This document shows, piece by piece, positions 1-9,008 of a stretch of DNA of 64,000 nt (its first letter is position 1; each line of letters opens with the position of its first letter). This stretch comes from Streptomyces gelaticus (GTDB lineage Bacteria; Actinomycetota; Actinomycetes; Streptomycetales; Streptomycetaceae). Under the pieces are notes generated by a model. It was not told the origin of the DNA. It worked only from the letters and a program-made list of their open reading frames with translations, and did no database searches. Location of the stretch: the NCBI RefSeq assembly GCF_014649535.1, contig NZ_BMTF01000009.1:1-64000 (forward strand), read 5' to 3'. The position numbers were made by a program, and so were the translations under genes.

Positions 1-68
1 TCACCGCGGCCGCCAACTACGCCGCCGACCGCTACGGATCCATCGACAACGTCAACTCCGCCTACTGA
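1..68 (+). CDS. 3' end of an unidentified gene
   Basis: The reading frame is open from base 3 and ends in TGA at 66-68. It codes for 21 residues ending NVNSAY, rich in Asn, Tyr and Ala. The rest of the gene lies outside the window, so the family cannot be named. The frame is assigned only because it is open to the window edge and has third-position GC bias typical of the genes here. Confidence 0.4.
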   Translation, partial: TAAANYAADRYGSIDNVNSAY

Positions 69-536
69 CACACGGATGGCGCGCCGTGATGCCCTGCGCC
101 GGCCCGTTCGTCGGCGCACAACACAGGAAGACGACCGCGCTCTTCGGCGACGGCTGCGAGACAGGCGACCACTGGGCCCGGCGAGGCAGGCGACCACTGA
201 GCCCGGCACGGCGAGCGGCGGCAGCACCAGCGGCGCCCGCAGGACGGGAACGTACAGCCGCCGCCATGAGCAAGGTGCTCCTGCGCGTGGCGCCGACGGG
301 CGAGATGCTCGAGCGGCATCAGTGACGGCACGACACCGCCCTGGCGTCATCGGGCTGTAGCCCCGCCGCCTGCCTGCCGTGCCGCGTTCCGTGCCGGCTC
401 CGAAGCGCTCGCGCGCCGCAGCGCACCCGTGGGGTCCTCAACCGCGTTTCCGTACCCACATGTTGAGCCCGGCCGATCCGGTCACGAGTTGAGGACCGTC
501 GTACCACCGGATGCGCACCTGTGGCACAGTCGTGCC
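69..536. other. Non-coding stretch before the kinase gene
   Basis: I see no convincing gene here. Several overlapping open frames exist on both strands, but they are Arg/Ala/Pro-rich shadows without a ribosome binding site or domain. The stretch holds a short tandem duplication at 162-207 and the promoter region of the kinase. A GTG at 429 in frame with the kinase is a possible but less likely start. Confidence 0.5.
162..207. repeat. Imperfect 21-nt tandem duplication
   Basis: The unit caggcgaccactgggcccgg (plus one base) occurs at 162-182 and again at 187-207 with one mismatch, at a 25-nt period. It is non-coding. It probably arose by replication slippage. Confidence 0.6.
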
Positions 537-2297
537 GTGGATGCACTGCGACCCCAGGACCCCGCGCGCATGGGCGCCTACCACCTCCTCGCCCGCCTCG
601 GCGCGGGCGGCATGGGGCAGGTGTATCTCGGCAGGTCGCCCGGTGGACGGCTGGTGGCCGTGAAGGTCATCCGCGACGAGATCAGAGACCACCCCGAGGC
701 ACTGGCCAGGTTCCGGCGGGAGACCGCGACCGTCGAGGCCGTGCGCAGCGCCTACACCGCGCAGTTGATCGAGGCTTCGCTCGACACGCCGCCCTACTGG
801 CTGGCCACCGAGTACGTGTCGGGGCCCACCCTGCGCGGTGCCGTGGGCACGAGCGGCCCCTTCCCGCCGGACAGTGCGCTGAGGCTGCTCGCCGCGCTCG
901 CCGAAGGACTGGCCGCGGTCCACGCCCATGGAGTCACGCACCGGGACCTGAAGCCGCACAATGTGATCCTCTCCCCGCAGGGCCCGCAACTGATCGACTT
1001 CGGAATCGCGCGAGGTCTCGAGCAGACGATCCTGACTCGGGACGGCATGGTGTCGGGTACCCCCGGCTACACGGCACCGGAGGCCCTCCTGCGCAACGAG
1101 GTGGGCCCGGCGGCCGACGTCTTCGCGCTGGGCGCGACCCTCGCGTACACGGTCACGGGCCGGCCTCCGTACGGCACGGGCGAACCGGCGGCGGTGAGCT
1201 ACCGGACCGTGCACGAGGACATCGACCTGGCTGACGTCCGGCCCGAACTGGCCGAACTCATCCGGCAGTGCGTGGCCAAGGACCCGGCCGACCGGCCCGA
1301 GCCGGCCGCCGTGATCGCACGCTGTGCGGTGGACTCGCCGCTGGCGTCGGACGCCCACTACCGGATGCTCGTACGCACCGCCGAACCCGTGCCCGAACCC
1401 GGGGATGACGCGCACCAGGAGCAGGAGCCGGAGACGGTCCAGGCACCGGAGAGCGGGACGGCCGGGACGCGGCCGGCGGACCGCGAACCGGCCGCCGACC
1501 CGGCGGAGCCGGCCGCGACCACGCCGCCCAAGGGCCCGCCGGACACCGCGCCGGACGACCGCTCGGACCCGCCGCGGCGCGCCGCACGGGGCAGAGCCTG
1601 GCTCGCCGTCTGCGCGGTCGCCATCGCGCTGCCGATGACGGTCTGGCTGCTCCCGGAATCGGACCGCAGGGACACCGGCGCCGCCCCCACGACGGAGACC
1701 ACCGCCTCCGGGCAGCCGGCCGCGCCGCGGACCGCCACTTCGCCGGCCACCGAGGGGCTGGCCGGTGGGCCGCCGGACCACATCGTCAACGACGGTGACT
1801 CACAGGACCGCTGGACGCTGTCCGACGATCCCGAGCAGGCGGCCCAGGGCATCGGCTCGTGCGATCTGTCCGGTATCGCCGATGCCGCACCGCCCACCGG
1901 CCTGCGGTCCTCCGTGTCCCACACCACGGGCTCCGACACCGCCACACTGGAGTTGCGTCCCCAGAACGCCGGAGAGGGCGAGCGGCCCGCGCCGTACTAC
2001 ATATCCGTGGGGGTGCGGCCCCCGCACGAGACGGACCGTGCCACCGGGCGGCCCCTTCGGTCCGTCAGCAAGGGCATCGGTTTCACCAGCAAGCCCGTCG
2101 ACATCTACTCCCGCTGGTCCTCCGGCGGAACCGTCCGGTTCAAGTACCCCGAGGACTTCCGTGCCCACTTCGGTGAACGCACCGTCGACGCGCTCCCGGT
2201 GGGGGACGACAGGGGTGACTGGACCGTGGTGCTGTACCACGTCGAAGGCGGGCCCACGAAGTACACATCCGTGGTGTGCAACGGCTTCCACGCCTGA
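537..2297 (+). CDS. Membrane-anchored serine/threonine protein kinase
   Basis: A Hanks-type kinase of 586 aa that phosphorylates Ser/Thr of cytoplasmic targets. The catalytic domain fills about residues 10-275: Gly-rich loop GAGGMG near 22, VAVK lysine near 43, catalytic HRDLKPHN near 134 and DFGIA near 153, followed by a GTPGYTAPE activation segment. A Pro/Glu/Ala-rich linker leads to one membrane segment at about 352-376 and an extracytoplasmic C-terminal domain of about 200 aa, which is not PASTA. I chose GTG 537 because family members usually begin a few residues before a (D/E)PRRIGxYxLLxRLG-like stretch; the frame is open to GTG 429. It stands alone and is followed by a short hairpin. 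The sensor domain is unrecognised. Confidence 0.9.
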   Translation: MDALRPQDPARMGAYHLLARLGAGGMGQVYLGRSPGGRLVAVKVIRDEIRDHPEALARFRRETATVEAVRSAYTAQLIEASLDTPPYWLATEYVSGPTLRGAVGTSGPFPPDSALRLLAALAEGLAAVHAHGVTHRDLKPHNVILSPQGPQLIDFGIARGLEQTILTRDGMVSGTPGYTAPEALLRNEVGPAADVFALGATLAYTVTGRPPYGTGEPAAVSYRTVHEDIDLADVRPELAELIRQCVAKDPADRPEPAAVIARCAVDSPLASDAHYRMLVRTAEPVPEPGDDAHQEQEPETVQAPESGTAGTRPADREPAADPAEPAATTPPKGPPDTAPDDRSDPPRRAARGRAWLAVCAVAIALPMTVWLLPESDRRDTGAAPTTETTASGQPAAPRTATSPATEGLAGGPPDHIVNDGDSQDRWTLSDDPEQAAQGIGSCDLSGIADAAPPTGLRSSVSHTTGSDTATLELRPQNAGEGERPAPYYISVGVRPPHETDRATGRPLRSVSKGIGFTSKPVDIYSRWSSGGTVRFKYPEDFRAHFGERTVDALPVGDDRGDWTVVLYHVEGGPTKYTSVVCNGFHA

Positions 2298-2672
2298 GAC
2301 GCGCACCGTCAGCCGACGGGTTTCTCCCAGGACCGAGACGTATTGGCCGCTCTCGTATTGCCCGGCCTGCCGGGGCGCGCCCGATGTGAACCGGTGGAGC
2401 GCTGTCCGGATACGGCACGGGTGCGCGGTGTGCCCCGGGGGGTCTGGTCCACCACGTTCCGTAGGGTTGCCCTCGTTTCTGCAACCACCGCCTGTCCATA
2501 GCGTCGAGGTATGTCAACAGACCACGAATTGAGTGATGGCCACGGCTGCGGTCCGCGGCCGACCACCCGCAGGACGGCGCTGCGTGGTCTCGGCCCGGCC
2601 GCAGGAGGCGTTCTGTGCAGCCGCGTCGGCCGCACCGACGCCCTCGAAACCAACAAAGGGAACCGGACGACG
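2298..2672. other. Intergenic region, kinase to beta-lactamase
   Basis: It holds the possible kinase terminator and the promoter region of the beta-lactamase. The beta-lactamase frame is open back to ATG 2511 and that extension encodes a twin-arginine-like stretch ([14 protein letters not shown]); see the findings. No other gene is seen. Confidence 0.5.
2306..2319 (+). terminator. Possible terminator of the kinase gene
   Basis: CCGTC and GACGG form a 5-bp stem with a 4-nt loop, 8 nt after the kinase stop codon, followed by a GTTTCTCCC stretch. The stem is short, so this is tentative. Confidence 0.35.
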
Positions 2673-3626
2673 ATGAAACAGCTGATCGGCATGGAACAGC
2701 GCCTGACCGTATGCGTGCTCGCCGCACTCGCCCTCCTGCCGCTGACGGCGTGCAGCGGCGAGGATCTCCACCCCTCACCCTCTTCTTCTCCGGTGGCGTC
2801 CTCCCCGCACGCCGGGGCGACGGCACCGGCCGAGGGTGCGAAGCCGTTCACGCGACGGTTCGAGGAGCTTGAGCGCAAGTTCGACGCACGGCTGGGCGTC
2901 TACGCCATCGACACCGGCACCGGTCGCGAGGTCACTCACAACGACGGTGAACGCTTCGCCTACGCCTCCACGTTCAAGGCACTGGCCGCGGGCGCTGTGC
3001 TGCGCAAGTACTCCGTGGACGGGCTGGACGAGGTGATCACGTACTCCCGGGACGATCTGGTCAGCAACTCCCCGGTGAGCGAGAAGCATGTCGGGACCGG
3101 GATGAGCCTGCGCGCGCTGTGCGACGCCGCCGTCCGTTTCAGCGACAACACCGCGGCCAACCTGCTCCTCGACCGGCTGGGCGGACCCCGGGGACTGGAC
3201 GCCGTACTCGCCGGGATCGGCGACGACGTCACCCGGATGGAACGCCGGGAGCCGCAACTCAACGAGTGGTCTCCGGGCGCCGTGTCCGACACGAGCACAC
3301 CGCGGGCACTCGCGGGTGACCTGCGGGCGTTCGTCCTCGGAGACGTCCTCGGAAAGGGCGAACGCGCGCAGCTGACGGAGTGGCTGCGGACCAATACCAC
3401 CGGAGACGAGCTCATCAGGGCCGGAATGCCCAAGAACTGGGTCATCGGCGACAAGACCGGATCCGGTGGCACCTACGGCACCCGCAACGACATCGCCGTG
3501 GTCTGGCCCCCCGACGGCGCTCCCATCGTCGTGGCGATCCTCTCGAACCGGACCAAGGAGGACGCCGAGTACGACAACGAACTCATCGCGCGGGCGGCGT
3601 CCGTGGTCGCGGACGCACTGTCGTAG
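2673..3626 (+). CDS. bla: Class A beta-lactamase, lipoprotein type
   Basis: A serine beta-lactamase of 317 aa that hydrolyses the beta-lactam ring outside the membrane. All class A active-site elements are present with normal spacing: STFK with nucleophile Ser at about 99, SDN at 157-159, the omega-loop Glu of EPQLN at 193, and KTG at 261-263. The N terminus is a signal peptide ending in a lipobox (LTAC), so the mature enzyme is probably membrane-anchored. ATG 2673 lies about 12 nt after AAAGGGAA. ATG 2691 would also retain the signal, and ATG 2511 would add 54 residues with a twin-arginine motif. It converges on the next gene with a gap of only 13 nt. No regulator is adjacent. Confidence 0.93.
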   Translation: MKQLIGMEQRLTVCVLAALALLPLTACSGEDLHPSPSSSPVASSPHAGATAPAEGAKPFTRRFEELERKFDARLGVYAIDTGTGREVTHNDGERFAYASTFKALAAGAVLRKYSVDGLDEVITYSRDDLVSNSPVSEKHVGTGMSLRALCDAAVRFSDNTAANLLLDRLGGPRGLDAVLAGIGDDVTRMERREPQLNEWSPGAVSDTSTPRALAGDLRAFVLGDVLGKGERAQLTEWLRTNTTGDELIRAGMPKNWVIGDKTGSGGTYGTRNDIAVVWPPDGAPIVVAILSNRTKEDAEYDNELIARAASVVADALS

Positions 3627-3639
3627 CGCAGGCGCCCTC

Positions 3640-4407
3640 TCAAGCGGTACCCGGACCGACGCCGTGCCGGATCCAGACGTTGGGTTCGACGTAGACGGCG
3701 TGATCGTGCGCGGTGTCGCAGTGCACCGGTGTCAGTGCGCCGGGTACCTCGACGGCACCGTCACGGTCGAACGGCAGGCCGGTCCACTGCCGCCACTGCG
3801 CCAGCGAACCGCTGACCGTCATCGAGGCGGGGGCCACCTTCTCGATGGTGCCGCCCGCCTTGACGTGCACCCGCACCCACGGGTCGGCCGGCAGCCCGTC
3901 GTCCCGGCGCCGGCGCAGGTACTCGGTCATGGGCACACGAGGGGCCAGGTGTTTGGCCGTCGGGCGGACCGGTGCCAGGAGAGCATCGTGCCCCTGCCGG
4001 CCGACCGCCTGCCGCAGCGCGGCCAGCATCCGGTAGGACAGCCCCCGGCCGAGATAGTCGAGGTCCACCGAAATCTCGAGCGCGCTGGCCACGGTCGGCG
4101 CGTGCCCGAACTGCCGGTCCTGGAACGCCCACACCAGCACCCGGTCCCAGCCCTGGTCGGGCATCTTCTCCCGTCCGTCGAGTTCGGCGTTGAACGGCAC
4201 ACTGAAGCCGCGCGCCACGACCCGGTCACCGTCCGTCGCCGCCACGCAGTACTGCGGGAACTCCACGGGAACCCGGCTCAACAAGGCACCCGCGACGGGC
4301 TCGTGGTGGGTGAATACGGGCCAGGAGTCGTTGATCTCGTAGAGGCGCGGTATCAAGGACGGACGCTCGGCGAGCGGGACGATCCGGATGCTGTCGTTCT
4401 CTGTCAC
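3640..4407 (-). CDS. GNAT family N-acetyltransferase
   Basis: A predicted 255-aa acyl-CoA-dependent acetyltransferase. The central region has the GNAT core (SALEISVDLDYLGRGLSYRML, about residues 130-150), in which the usual Q/RxxGxG/A acetyl-CoA loop appears as LGRGLS. The N- and C-terminal parts are specific to an actinobacterial subgroup of unknown substrate. The frame is open 34 codons upstream, but GTG 4407 is chosen because homologous-looking sequence begins at VTENDSIRIVPL and an AGGGTG precedes it. It is transcribed convergently with the beta-lactamase and is downstream of another small GNAT gene. The substrate is unknown. Confidence 0.75.
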   Translation of the reverse strand: MTENDSIRIVPLAERPSLIPRLYEINDSWPVFTHHEPVAGALLSRVPVEFPQYCVAATDGDRVVARGFSVPFNAELDGREKMPDQGWDRVLVWAFQDRQFGHAPTVASALEISVDLDYLGRGLSYRMLAALRQAVGRQGHDALLAPVRPTAKHLAPRVPMTEYLRRRRDDGLPADPWVRVHVKAGGTIEKVAPASMTVSGSLAQWRQWTGLPFDRDGAVEVPGALTPVHCDTAHDHAVYVEPNVWIRHGVGPGTA

Positions 4408-4611
4408 GACGGAGCACCCTGCCACAGACCGTCGTCGGACCCCAAGGCAATATCCGTCGTCCGGATCCCATTGGCGCACCGCACGATCCGCAGGTACGGA
4501 CCCGCACAAAGGATCGCATGGGGCCGGGACGGCCCGGCGGGGGAGGAGCCGAGGCCGGGCAGCCCGTCACCACCTGAGCAAGTCCGGCTGCGTCCTCTCG
4601 CCCGGGACCGC

Positions 4612-4950
4612 CTACGGCTTCTCGACCCCGAGCCACTGAAGGACCTCGGGGGTCACGGGGTCGGTGATGTCGGAGAACTCGTCGTGCTTCTTGAGGTACT
4701 TGGCCACGTAGGGGCAGACCGGAACGATGCGCATGCCGCTCCTGCGTACGTCGTTGAGGGCCTCCGTCACGAGAATCGAGGCCAGGCCCTGCCCGGCGAA
4801 GGCGTCGTCGATCTCCGTGTGGTAGAAGACCCGCTGTCCGTCCCGGTCGCGGTAGACGGTGAAGCCGGCGGCCGTGCCGTCCACCTGGATCGCGTAACGG
4901 TGCCGTGCGTCGATCCGTTCGACGACGGGAGCGGAGGTGTTCTGCGTCAT
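4612..4950 (-). CDS. Small GNAT protein, YjdJ/Acetyltransf_CG type
   Basis: A 112-aa protein of the minimal GNAT group (PF14542-like). The core FYHTEIDDAFAGQGLASILV at about residues 42-61 carries the acetyl-CoA-binding GQGLA loop, and the PVCPYVAKYLKKH motif near 79-91 is typical of the family. Its length matches the family. The function of this group is not well defined. It lies just downstream of the pirin gene, 44 nt away on the same strand, so the two are probably co-transcribed. Confidence 0.85.
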   Translation of the reverse strand: MTQNTSAPVVERIDARHRYAIQVDGTAAGFTVYRDRDGQRVFYHTEIDDAFAGQGLASILVTEALNDVRRSGMRIVPVCPYVAKYLKKHDEFSDITDPVTPEVLQWLGVEKP

Positions 4951-4994
4951 GGTGTTCTCAGTCCTTCGGTGGGTTGTGTGCGGGGGCGGGCGGT

Positions 4995-5984
4995 TCAGCG
5001 GCGCGACGGGTTCTTGCGCGGCTGGATGGTGGCGTTCGGCAGGGTGGGCGCGGGAAGGCGGTCACCGGGGTACCCGTCGACGGCGCCAAAGCGTTCGGAG
5101 GCGCTCTCCCAGTCCTCGCGGGCCCGGACGATGTCGTCGTGGCTGCGTCCGATGAAGTTCCACCACATGACGATCTCCTCCTCGAACGGTGTGCCGCCGA
5201 GCAGCAGCAGCCGTGCGGTGTCCTCGGAGGTGTTGGTGAGCGACAAGGTGTCGGTGCCGGGTGCCACATAGCCCAACTCGGCCCGGAGCAGCGGGGTTTG
5301 GCCCAGGCGTACGGTGCCTCGGTCGACGAGGACGCCGTGCTCGAACTCCGTGTCCACGGTGAGGGTGACGGTCGCGTGCGGGTCGAGAAGGAGTTCGGCG
5401 CCGAGCAGCGGGGTGAAGGTCCGCACCGGGGACGCGGTCCCCGCGAGTGCCCCGAGGAAGACCCGGGCCTCGCCCCCCTCCAGGGGCACGGGCCGGGGGG
5501 CATAGTGCTGGAAGTCACGCTCCGTGTGCCGGTGTTCCTCGGGCAGTGCCACCCACAGCTGGGCGCCGTGCAGGATCGTGGTCCGCGGGGTCGAGACCTC
5601 CGTGTGGCTGATGCCGTGCCCGCCGGTCATGAGGTTGAGCTCGCCCGGGCGCACGAAGGCGTGGCTGCCCATGCTGTCGCGGTGCTCGATCTCCCCGCTG
5701 AAGAGCCAGGACACGGTCTGCAGCCCGGTGTGGGGGTGGGGCGCGACATCCATGCCGCCCGTCTCGGCCACGTTGTCGGGGCCGTAGTGGTCGGCGAAGC
5801 ACCAGGCGCCGATCAGGGTGCGGCTGCGCTGCGGCAGGGTGCGCCGCACCGTCATCGCCCGCGGGCCGCCCAGCGGGACGTCGCGCGCGGTCAGCACCTC
5901 GACCCGCGGCGCGTCTCCGCCGTGCCCGTCGCTCGCCGAGGCCGCGCAGCGCACTTCGGTCGGGTGCGTCTCAGCGTTGCTCAT
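4995..5984 (-). CDS. Pirin family protein
   Basis: A 329-aa bicupin. The N-terminal cupin has the pirin metal-site pattern: DVAPHPHTGLQTVSWLFSGE at about 80-99 and GHGISHTE near 125-132, giving three His and one Glu ligand. The second cupin is degenerate, as is usual. Some pirins have quercetin 2,3-dioxygenase activity; the role here is unknown. ATG 5984 is chosen because GGGAG lies 8 nt upstream; the frame is open 13 codons further. It is divergent from the AhpD-like gene across a 123-bp region with an inverted repeat, which suggests shared redox-responsive control. Confidence 0.9.
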   Translation of the reverse strand: MSNAETHPTEVRCAASASDGHGGDAPRVEVLTARDVPLGGPRAMTVRRTLPQRSRTLIGAWCFADHYGPDNVAETGGMDVAPHPHTGLQTVSWLFSGEIEHRDSMGSHAFVRPGELNLMTGGHGISHTEVSTPRTTILHGAQLWVALPEEHRHTERDFQHYAPRPVPLEGGEARVFLGALAGTASPVRTFTPLLGAELLLDPHATVTLTVDTEFEHGVLVDRGTVRLGQTPLLRAELGYVAPGTDTLSLTNTSEDTARLLLLGGTPFEEEIVMWWNFIGRSHDDIVRAREDWESASERFGAVDGYPGDRLPAPTLPNATIQPRKNPSRR

Positions 5985-6018
5985 TGCGCGGTACTCCCGG
6001 GACCATGCTTGTTGGGTA

Positions 6019-6037
6019 TTCAACTATCATGGTTGGA
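6019..6037. promoter_or_regulatory. Inverted repeat between pirin and AhpD-like genes
   Basis: TTCAAC and GTTGGA are separated by 7 nt and form an imperfect dyad in the middle of the divergent promoter. Its size and AT content fit a MarR-type operator. No MarR gene is visible nearby, so this is an inference. Confidence 0.4.
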
Positions 6038-6107
6038 TCTTAGGGCACCACCGCCCGAAGCGCACGGCAAGGGCGGGCGGACCCGGCGCGGCCGGAAGGA
6101 GACCGGA

Positions 6108-6611
6108 GTGAGTGACGCGATGACAACACCGGACAGCCGACGGGTCTTCGTCGACAAGCGGTCCCCCAAGGCGTACCACGCCTTGGTCCAGACCTCCGAG
6201 GCGGTCCGTGCGACCGCCGCCGACGCCGGCCTGGACCGTGTACTGGTGGAGCTGATCAATCTCCGCGTCTCGCAGCTCAACGGCTGCGCCTACTGCCTCG
6301 ATGTGCACACCAGGGCGGCGCTCCGCGCGGGTGAGTCCACGCAGCGCCTCGGAGTGCTGGCGGCCTGGCGGGACACGGAGGTGTTCACACCGCGGGAACG
6401 CGCGGCGCTCGCTCTGGCGGAGGCGACCACCCATCCCGCGGACGCCACCGCGCAGGAGACTGCCTACGGGGCGGCCCGTGAGGTGTTCGGCGACGACGAG
6501 CTCTCCGCGGTGATATGGGTGGCGATCACGATCAACGCCTTCAACCGGGTCTCCATTCTGAGCAAGCACCCCGTACGCAGGGCGCCCGGATCGTCCGCCC
6601 CGGGACGCTGA
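6108..6611 (+). CDS. Carboxymuconolactone decarboxylase/AhpD-like protein
   Basis: A 167-aa all-helical protein of the CMD/AhpD superfamily. The redox motif is CAYC at residues 60-63, followed by DVH with His 67, the pattern of alkylhydroperoxidase AhpD core proteins that reduce peroxides. The rest (ERAALALAEATT, FGDDELSAVIWVAITINAFNR) also matches the family. GTG 6108 has an ideal AAGGAG 6 nt upstream. It is divergent from the pirin gene, a common pairing in actinomycetes, so both may answer to oxidative or electrophile stress. The physiological substrate is not known. Confidence 0.9.
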   Translation: MSDAMTTPDSRRVFVDKRSPKAYHALVQTSEAVRATAADAGLDRVLVELINLRVSQLNGCAYCLDVHTRAALRAGESTQRLGVLAAWRDTEVFTPRERAALALAEATTHPADATAQETAYGAAREVFGDDELSAVIWVAITINAFNRVSILSKHPVRRAPGSSAPGR

Positions 6612-6650
6612 CTCCCCTGCGTACGCGCGGCGCTCCGGGAGCATGGCGCG

Positions 6651-6857
6651 ATGGAGCGTATTCATCGAACAGTCGGTTCCGGGTCGCCGCTCGAACCGCA
6701 GATCGGGTTCTCGCGGGCGGTCCGCAAAGGGGCGCGTGTCGCGGTCGCCGGCTCTGCTCCCGTCGGCGACGACGCAACAACCGTGGGGAAGGGCGATGTC
6801 CATGCCCAGACCGTCAGGTGCCTGGACGTCGCGGAGGCCGCACTCGAGGCGGCCTGA
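6651..6857 (+). pseudogene. Truncated RidA/YjgF-family gene
   Basis: The 68-residue product has the N-terminal half of a RidA protein (EPQIGFSRAVRKGARVAVAG, then TVGKGDVHAQTVRCLDVAEA). RidA proteins are normally about 130 aa and deaminate reactive enamine/imine intermediates. The frame stops just after the first long helix, and the C-terminal half with the catalytic Arg is absent. The stop lies 16 nt from the end of the convergent AAA+ gene of the injection-system cluster. The coding break therefore coincides with the edge of that cluster, which suggests replacement of the 3' end by recombination. Confidence 0.7.
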
Positions 6858-6872
6858 TCCGCCGGGCAGGCC

Positions 6873-9008
6873 CTACCCCGCGCCGCCGCCCCGCGCCCGG
6901 TCGAGCCACGGGCCGAACTCGTTCTCCCGGACCAGCCGGCCGAGTTTGCGGTACTCCTGGAGCACCGCCGAGACGATCTGCTCCATGCCGAGCGGTTTCC
7001 CCGATTCGGCTGCCAGATAGGCGGCAGTCACCGCGCAGGCGCGGATCGACCCTCCCGCCAGCTCGAAGCGGCCCGCGCAGAAATCCAGGTCGAGCCCGGC
7101 ATCGCGGGGGATCGCCGTTCCGAGACAGCGGTCCCACAGGGCCAGGCGCTGCGCTGCGTCCGGCATGGGGAACTCCGCGATCACATCGAGGCGCCGGGTG
7201 AACGCCTCGTCGAGATTGCCCCGCAGATTGGTGGTGAGCACCGCGATCCCGTCGAAGGACTCCATCCGCTGCAACAGATAGGCCGACTCCACGTTGGCGT
7301 GGCGGTCGTGCGCGTCCTTGACCTGTGAGCGCTTCCCGAAGATGGCGTCCGCCTCGTCGAACAGCAGGATGCCGTTGACGTCGGACGCCTCTGCGAAGAT
7401 CCTTTCGAGGTTCTTCTCGGTCTCACCGATGTACTTGTCCACCACCGTGGACAGATCCACGACGTAGAGCTCCATCCCCAGCTCCGACGCGATCACCTCG
7501 GCCGACATGGTCTTGCCGGTGCCGGACTCACCGGCGAACAACGCGATGATCCCGCGCCCCCGGCCGCCTCCCGGCCGCATCCGCCACTGCCCGAGCACCT
7601 GCTCGCGGTGGCGAGCGCGCAGGGCGAGCTCGGACAGCTCGTGGCGGGTCGCGGCGGGCAGCACGAGGTCGTCCCAGCCGACCGCCGGCTCGATGCGGCG
7701 GGCGAGCCGTTCGAGCCCCGCCCCGTTCTGCGCCCGGACCGCCGTGCGCAGGTCCTGCGCGTCCACCGGACGGTCCTCCAGGACGGCCAGCCGGGACGCG
7801 ACAACGGCGGCCTTGCGCACCTGCTCGGAGTCGAGCCGGTAGGAGGCGGTGGCCTCGATGAGCGCCTCGTCGGCCGACGGGCTCCCCGCGGGCAGCCCGA
7901 CCGAAGCGCCGGCTGCGGCGAGCGCCCGCCGCCACTGCCGGGCCACACCCCCGGCACCGGGGGACAGGACATGGACCGGAACCGGACTCTCCGACGTCCA
8001 CAGCGGATCCCAGTTCTTCTTCCCGTACACGACCAGGGGGGAACCGCCGACCGCGGCGCAGAGGTCGCCGAGCAGCCGGGCCCTCTCGGGCCGCTCGGGG
8101 GCGAGCGCCTCCAGCGGCCCGAGGACGACCCCGCCGCCGCACAGCCTTGCCTCGGCCGCCAGGGTCCGTACGGCTTCCGCCGGTTCGGGAAGGGCCGCGA
8201 GAGCCGCGATGTCGACCACCAGCGGACGGCGGCCCGCAGCGACAAGCGCCTCGACCGCCAATCCGCCGGGGTCACCACCCCGGTCGAGCAGATGGACCAG
8301 TCCGCTGCCCGTGCCCAGCGCCGCCGCGACCCGCAGGACCTCCGGGCCGCTGTCCCGCCCCTCCTCGGACCCGACCGCCCTGACGAGACCGCGCAGCCTC
8401 CCGTCGATCTCGTCGTCGCCGAGCAGATACGCGGTGATCCGGTCCGGCACACGCAGCACCCGCGAGAGCAGCGGGCGGTCGGCCTCCAGGATCTCCAGCA
8501 GCCCGCCCGCGACCAGCGGGGCGCAGCGCGAGAACCGGAAGCGGCCGGAGCCCGCGGCGGGCAGCCCGCAGAGTTCGAGCGCCAGGCCGATCGTGGGCCT
8601 TCGCCGGGTGAGGTCGTCGTTGAGATAGCCGTAGAGCCGCTCGAACCGGTTGTCGATGTCCGGGGCCGTCGCGACCAGCAGGAGATCGATGTCCAGCGGG
8701 AGCAGGCCGAAGTTCTCGGCGAGCTGCCCGAGCCGGCTCCCCGGCGGCGACTGCGGCGACGGCCCGGAGCCGTACGCAGGGACGGGCGCGAACGCGTCGC
8801 GGGACTCCACGATCCGCGCTGCCGCCTCGGCGGTGAGGTACTGCCCCCGGTACGGGTCGTCGGGCTGCGGGTCGGCGGCCCGCCGGAGCGCCACGGCGGT
8901 CCTGACCCGCTGCTCGACGTGGACCAGCCGCTCCCAGAGGTCCTCGATGACCGCCGTAGGGGCGTCGGCCGGTTCCCGGACGGCACGTGTGCCCGGTGTC
9001 GTGGTCAT
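6873..9008 (-). CDS. cis15: AAA+ ATPase of the contractile injection system
   Basis: A 711-aa ATPase matching the Afp15/Pvc15 position in eCIS clusters, where it is thought to remodel or assemble particles. The N-terminal ~430 aa are a non-catalytic, partly degenerate region with the eCIS-typical DIDLLLVATAPDIDNRFERL stretch near 100-119. The C-terminal AAA+ domain has Walker A GESGTGKT near 493 and Walker B ILLFDEAD near 544, followed by the sensor region VLTTNLRGNLDEAFTRR and a C-terminal lid. It is last in a three-gene leftward operon and overlaps the Pvc16-like gene by 4 nt. The alternative, a generic AAA+ chaperone, is unlikely given its neighbours. Confidence 0.93.
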   Translation of the reverse strand: MTTTPGTRAVREPADAPTAVIEDLWERLVHVEQRVRTAVALRRAADPQPDDPYRGQYLTAEAAARIVESRDAFAPVPAYGSGPSPQSPPGSRLGQLAENFGLLPLDIDLLLVATAPDIDNRFERLYGYLNDDLTRRRPTIGLALELCGLPAAGSGRFRFSRCAPLVAGGLLEILEADRPLLSRVLRVPDRITAYLLGDDEIDGRLRGLVRAVGSEEGRDSGPEVLRVAAALGTGSGLVHLLDRGGDPGGLAVEALVAAGRRPLVVDIAALAALPEPAEAVRTLAAEARLCGGGVVLGPLEALAPERPERARLLGDLCAAVGGSPLVVYGKKNWDPLWTSESPVPVHVLSPGAGGVARQWRRALAAAGASVGLPAGSPSADEALIEATASYRLDSEQVRKAAVVASRLAVLEDRPVDAQDLRTAVRAQNGAGLERLARRIEPAVGWDDLVLPAATRHELSELALRARHREQVLGQWRMRPGGGRGRGIIALFAGESGTGKTMSAEVIASELGMELYVVDLSTVVDKYIGETEKNLERIFAEASDVNGILLFDEADAIFGKRSQVKDAHDRHANVESAYLLQRMESFDGIAVLTTNLRGNLDEAFTRRLDVIAEFPMPDAAQRLALWDRCLGTAIPRDAGLDLDFCAGRFELAGGSIRACAVTAAYLAAESGKPLGMEQIVSAVLQEYRKLGRLVRENEFGPWLDRARGGGAG

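Noticed and set aside
429..536. 36-codon N-terminal extension of the kinase
   Set aside because: The extension has no RBS and is unlike kinase N termini; GTG 537 gives the normal family start.
438..1781. 447-aa open frame antisense to the kinase
   Set aside because: Arg/Gly-rich shadow of high-GC codons; the kinase motifs are on the other strand.
3466..5271. 601-aa open frame on the plus strand
   Set aside because: It runs antisense through two GNAT genes and the pirin gene, all with clear motifs; it has no domain.
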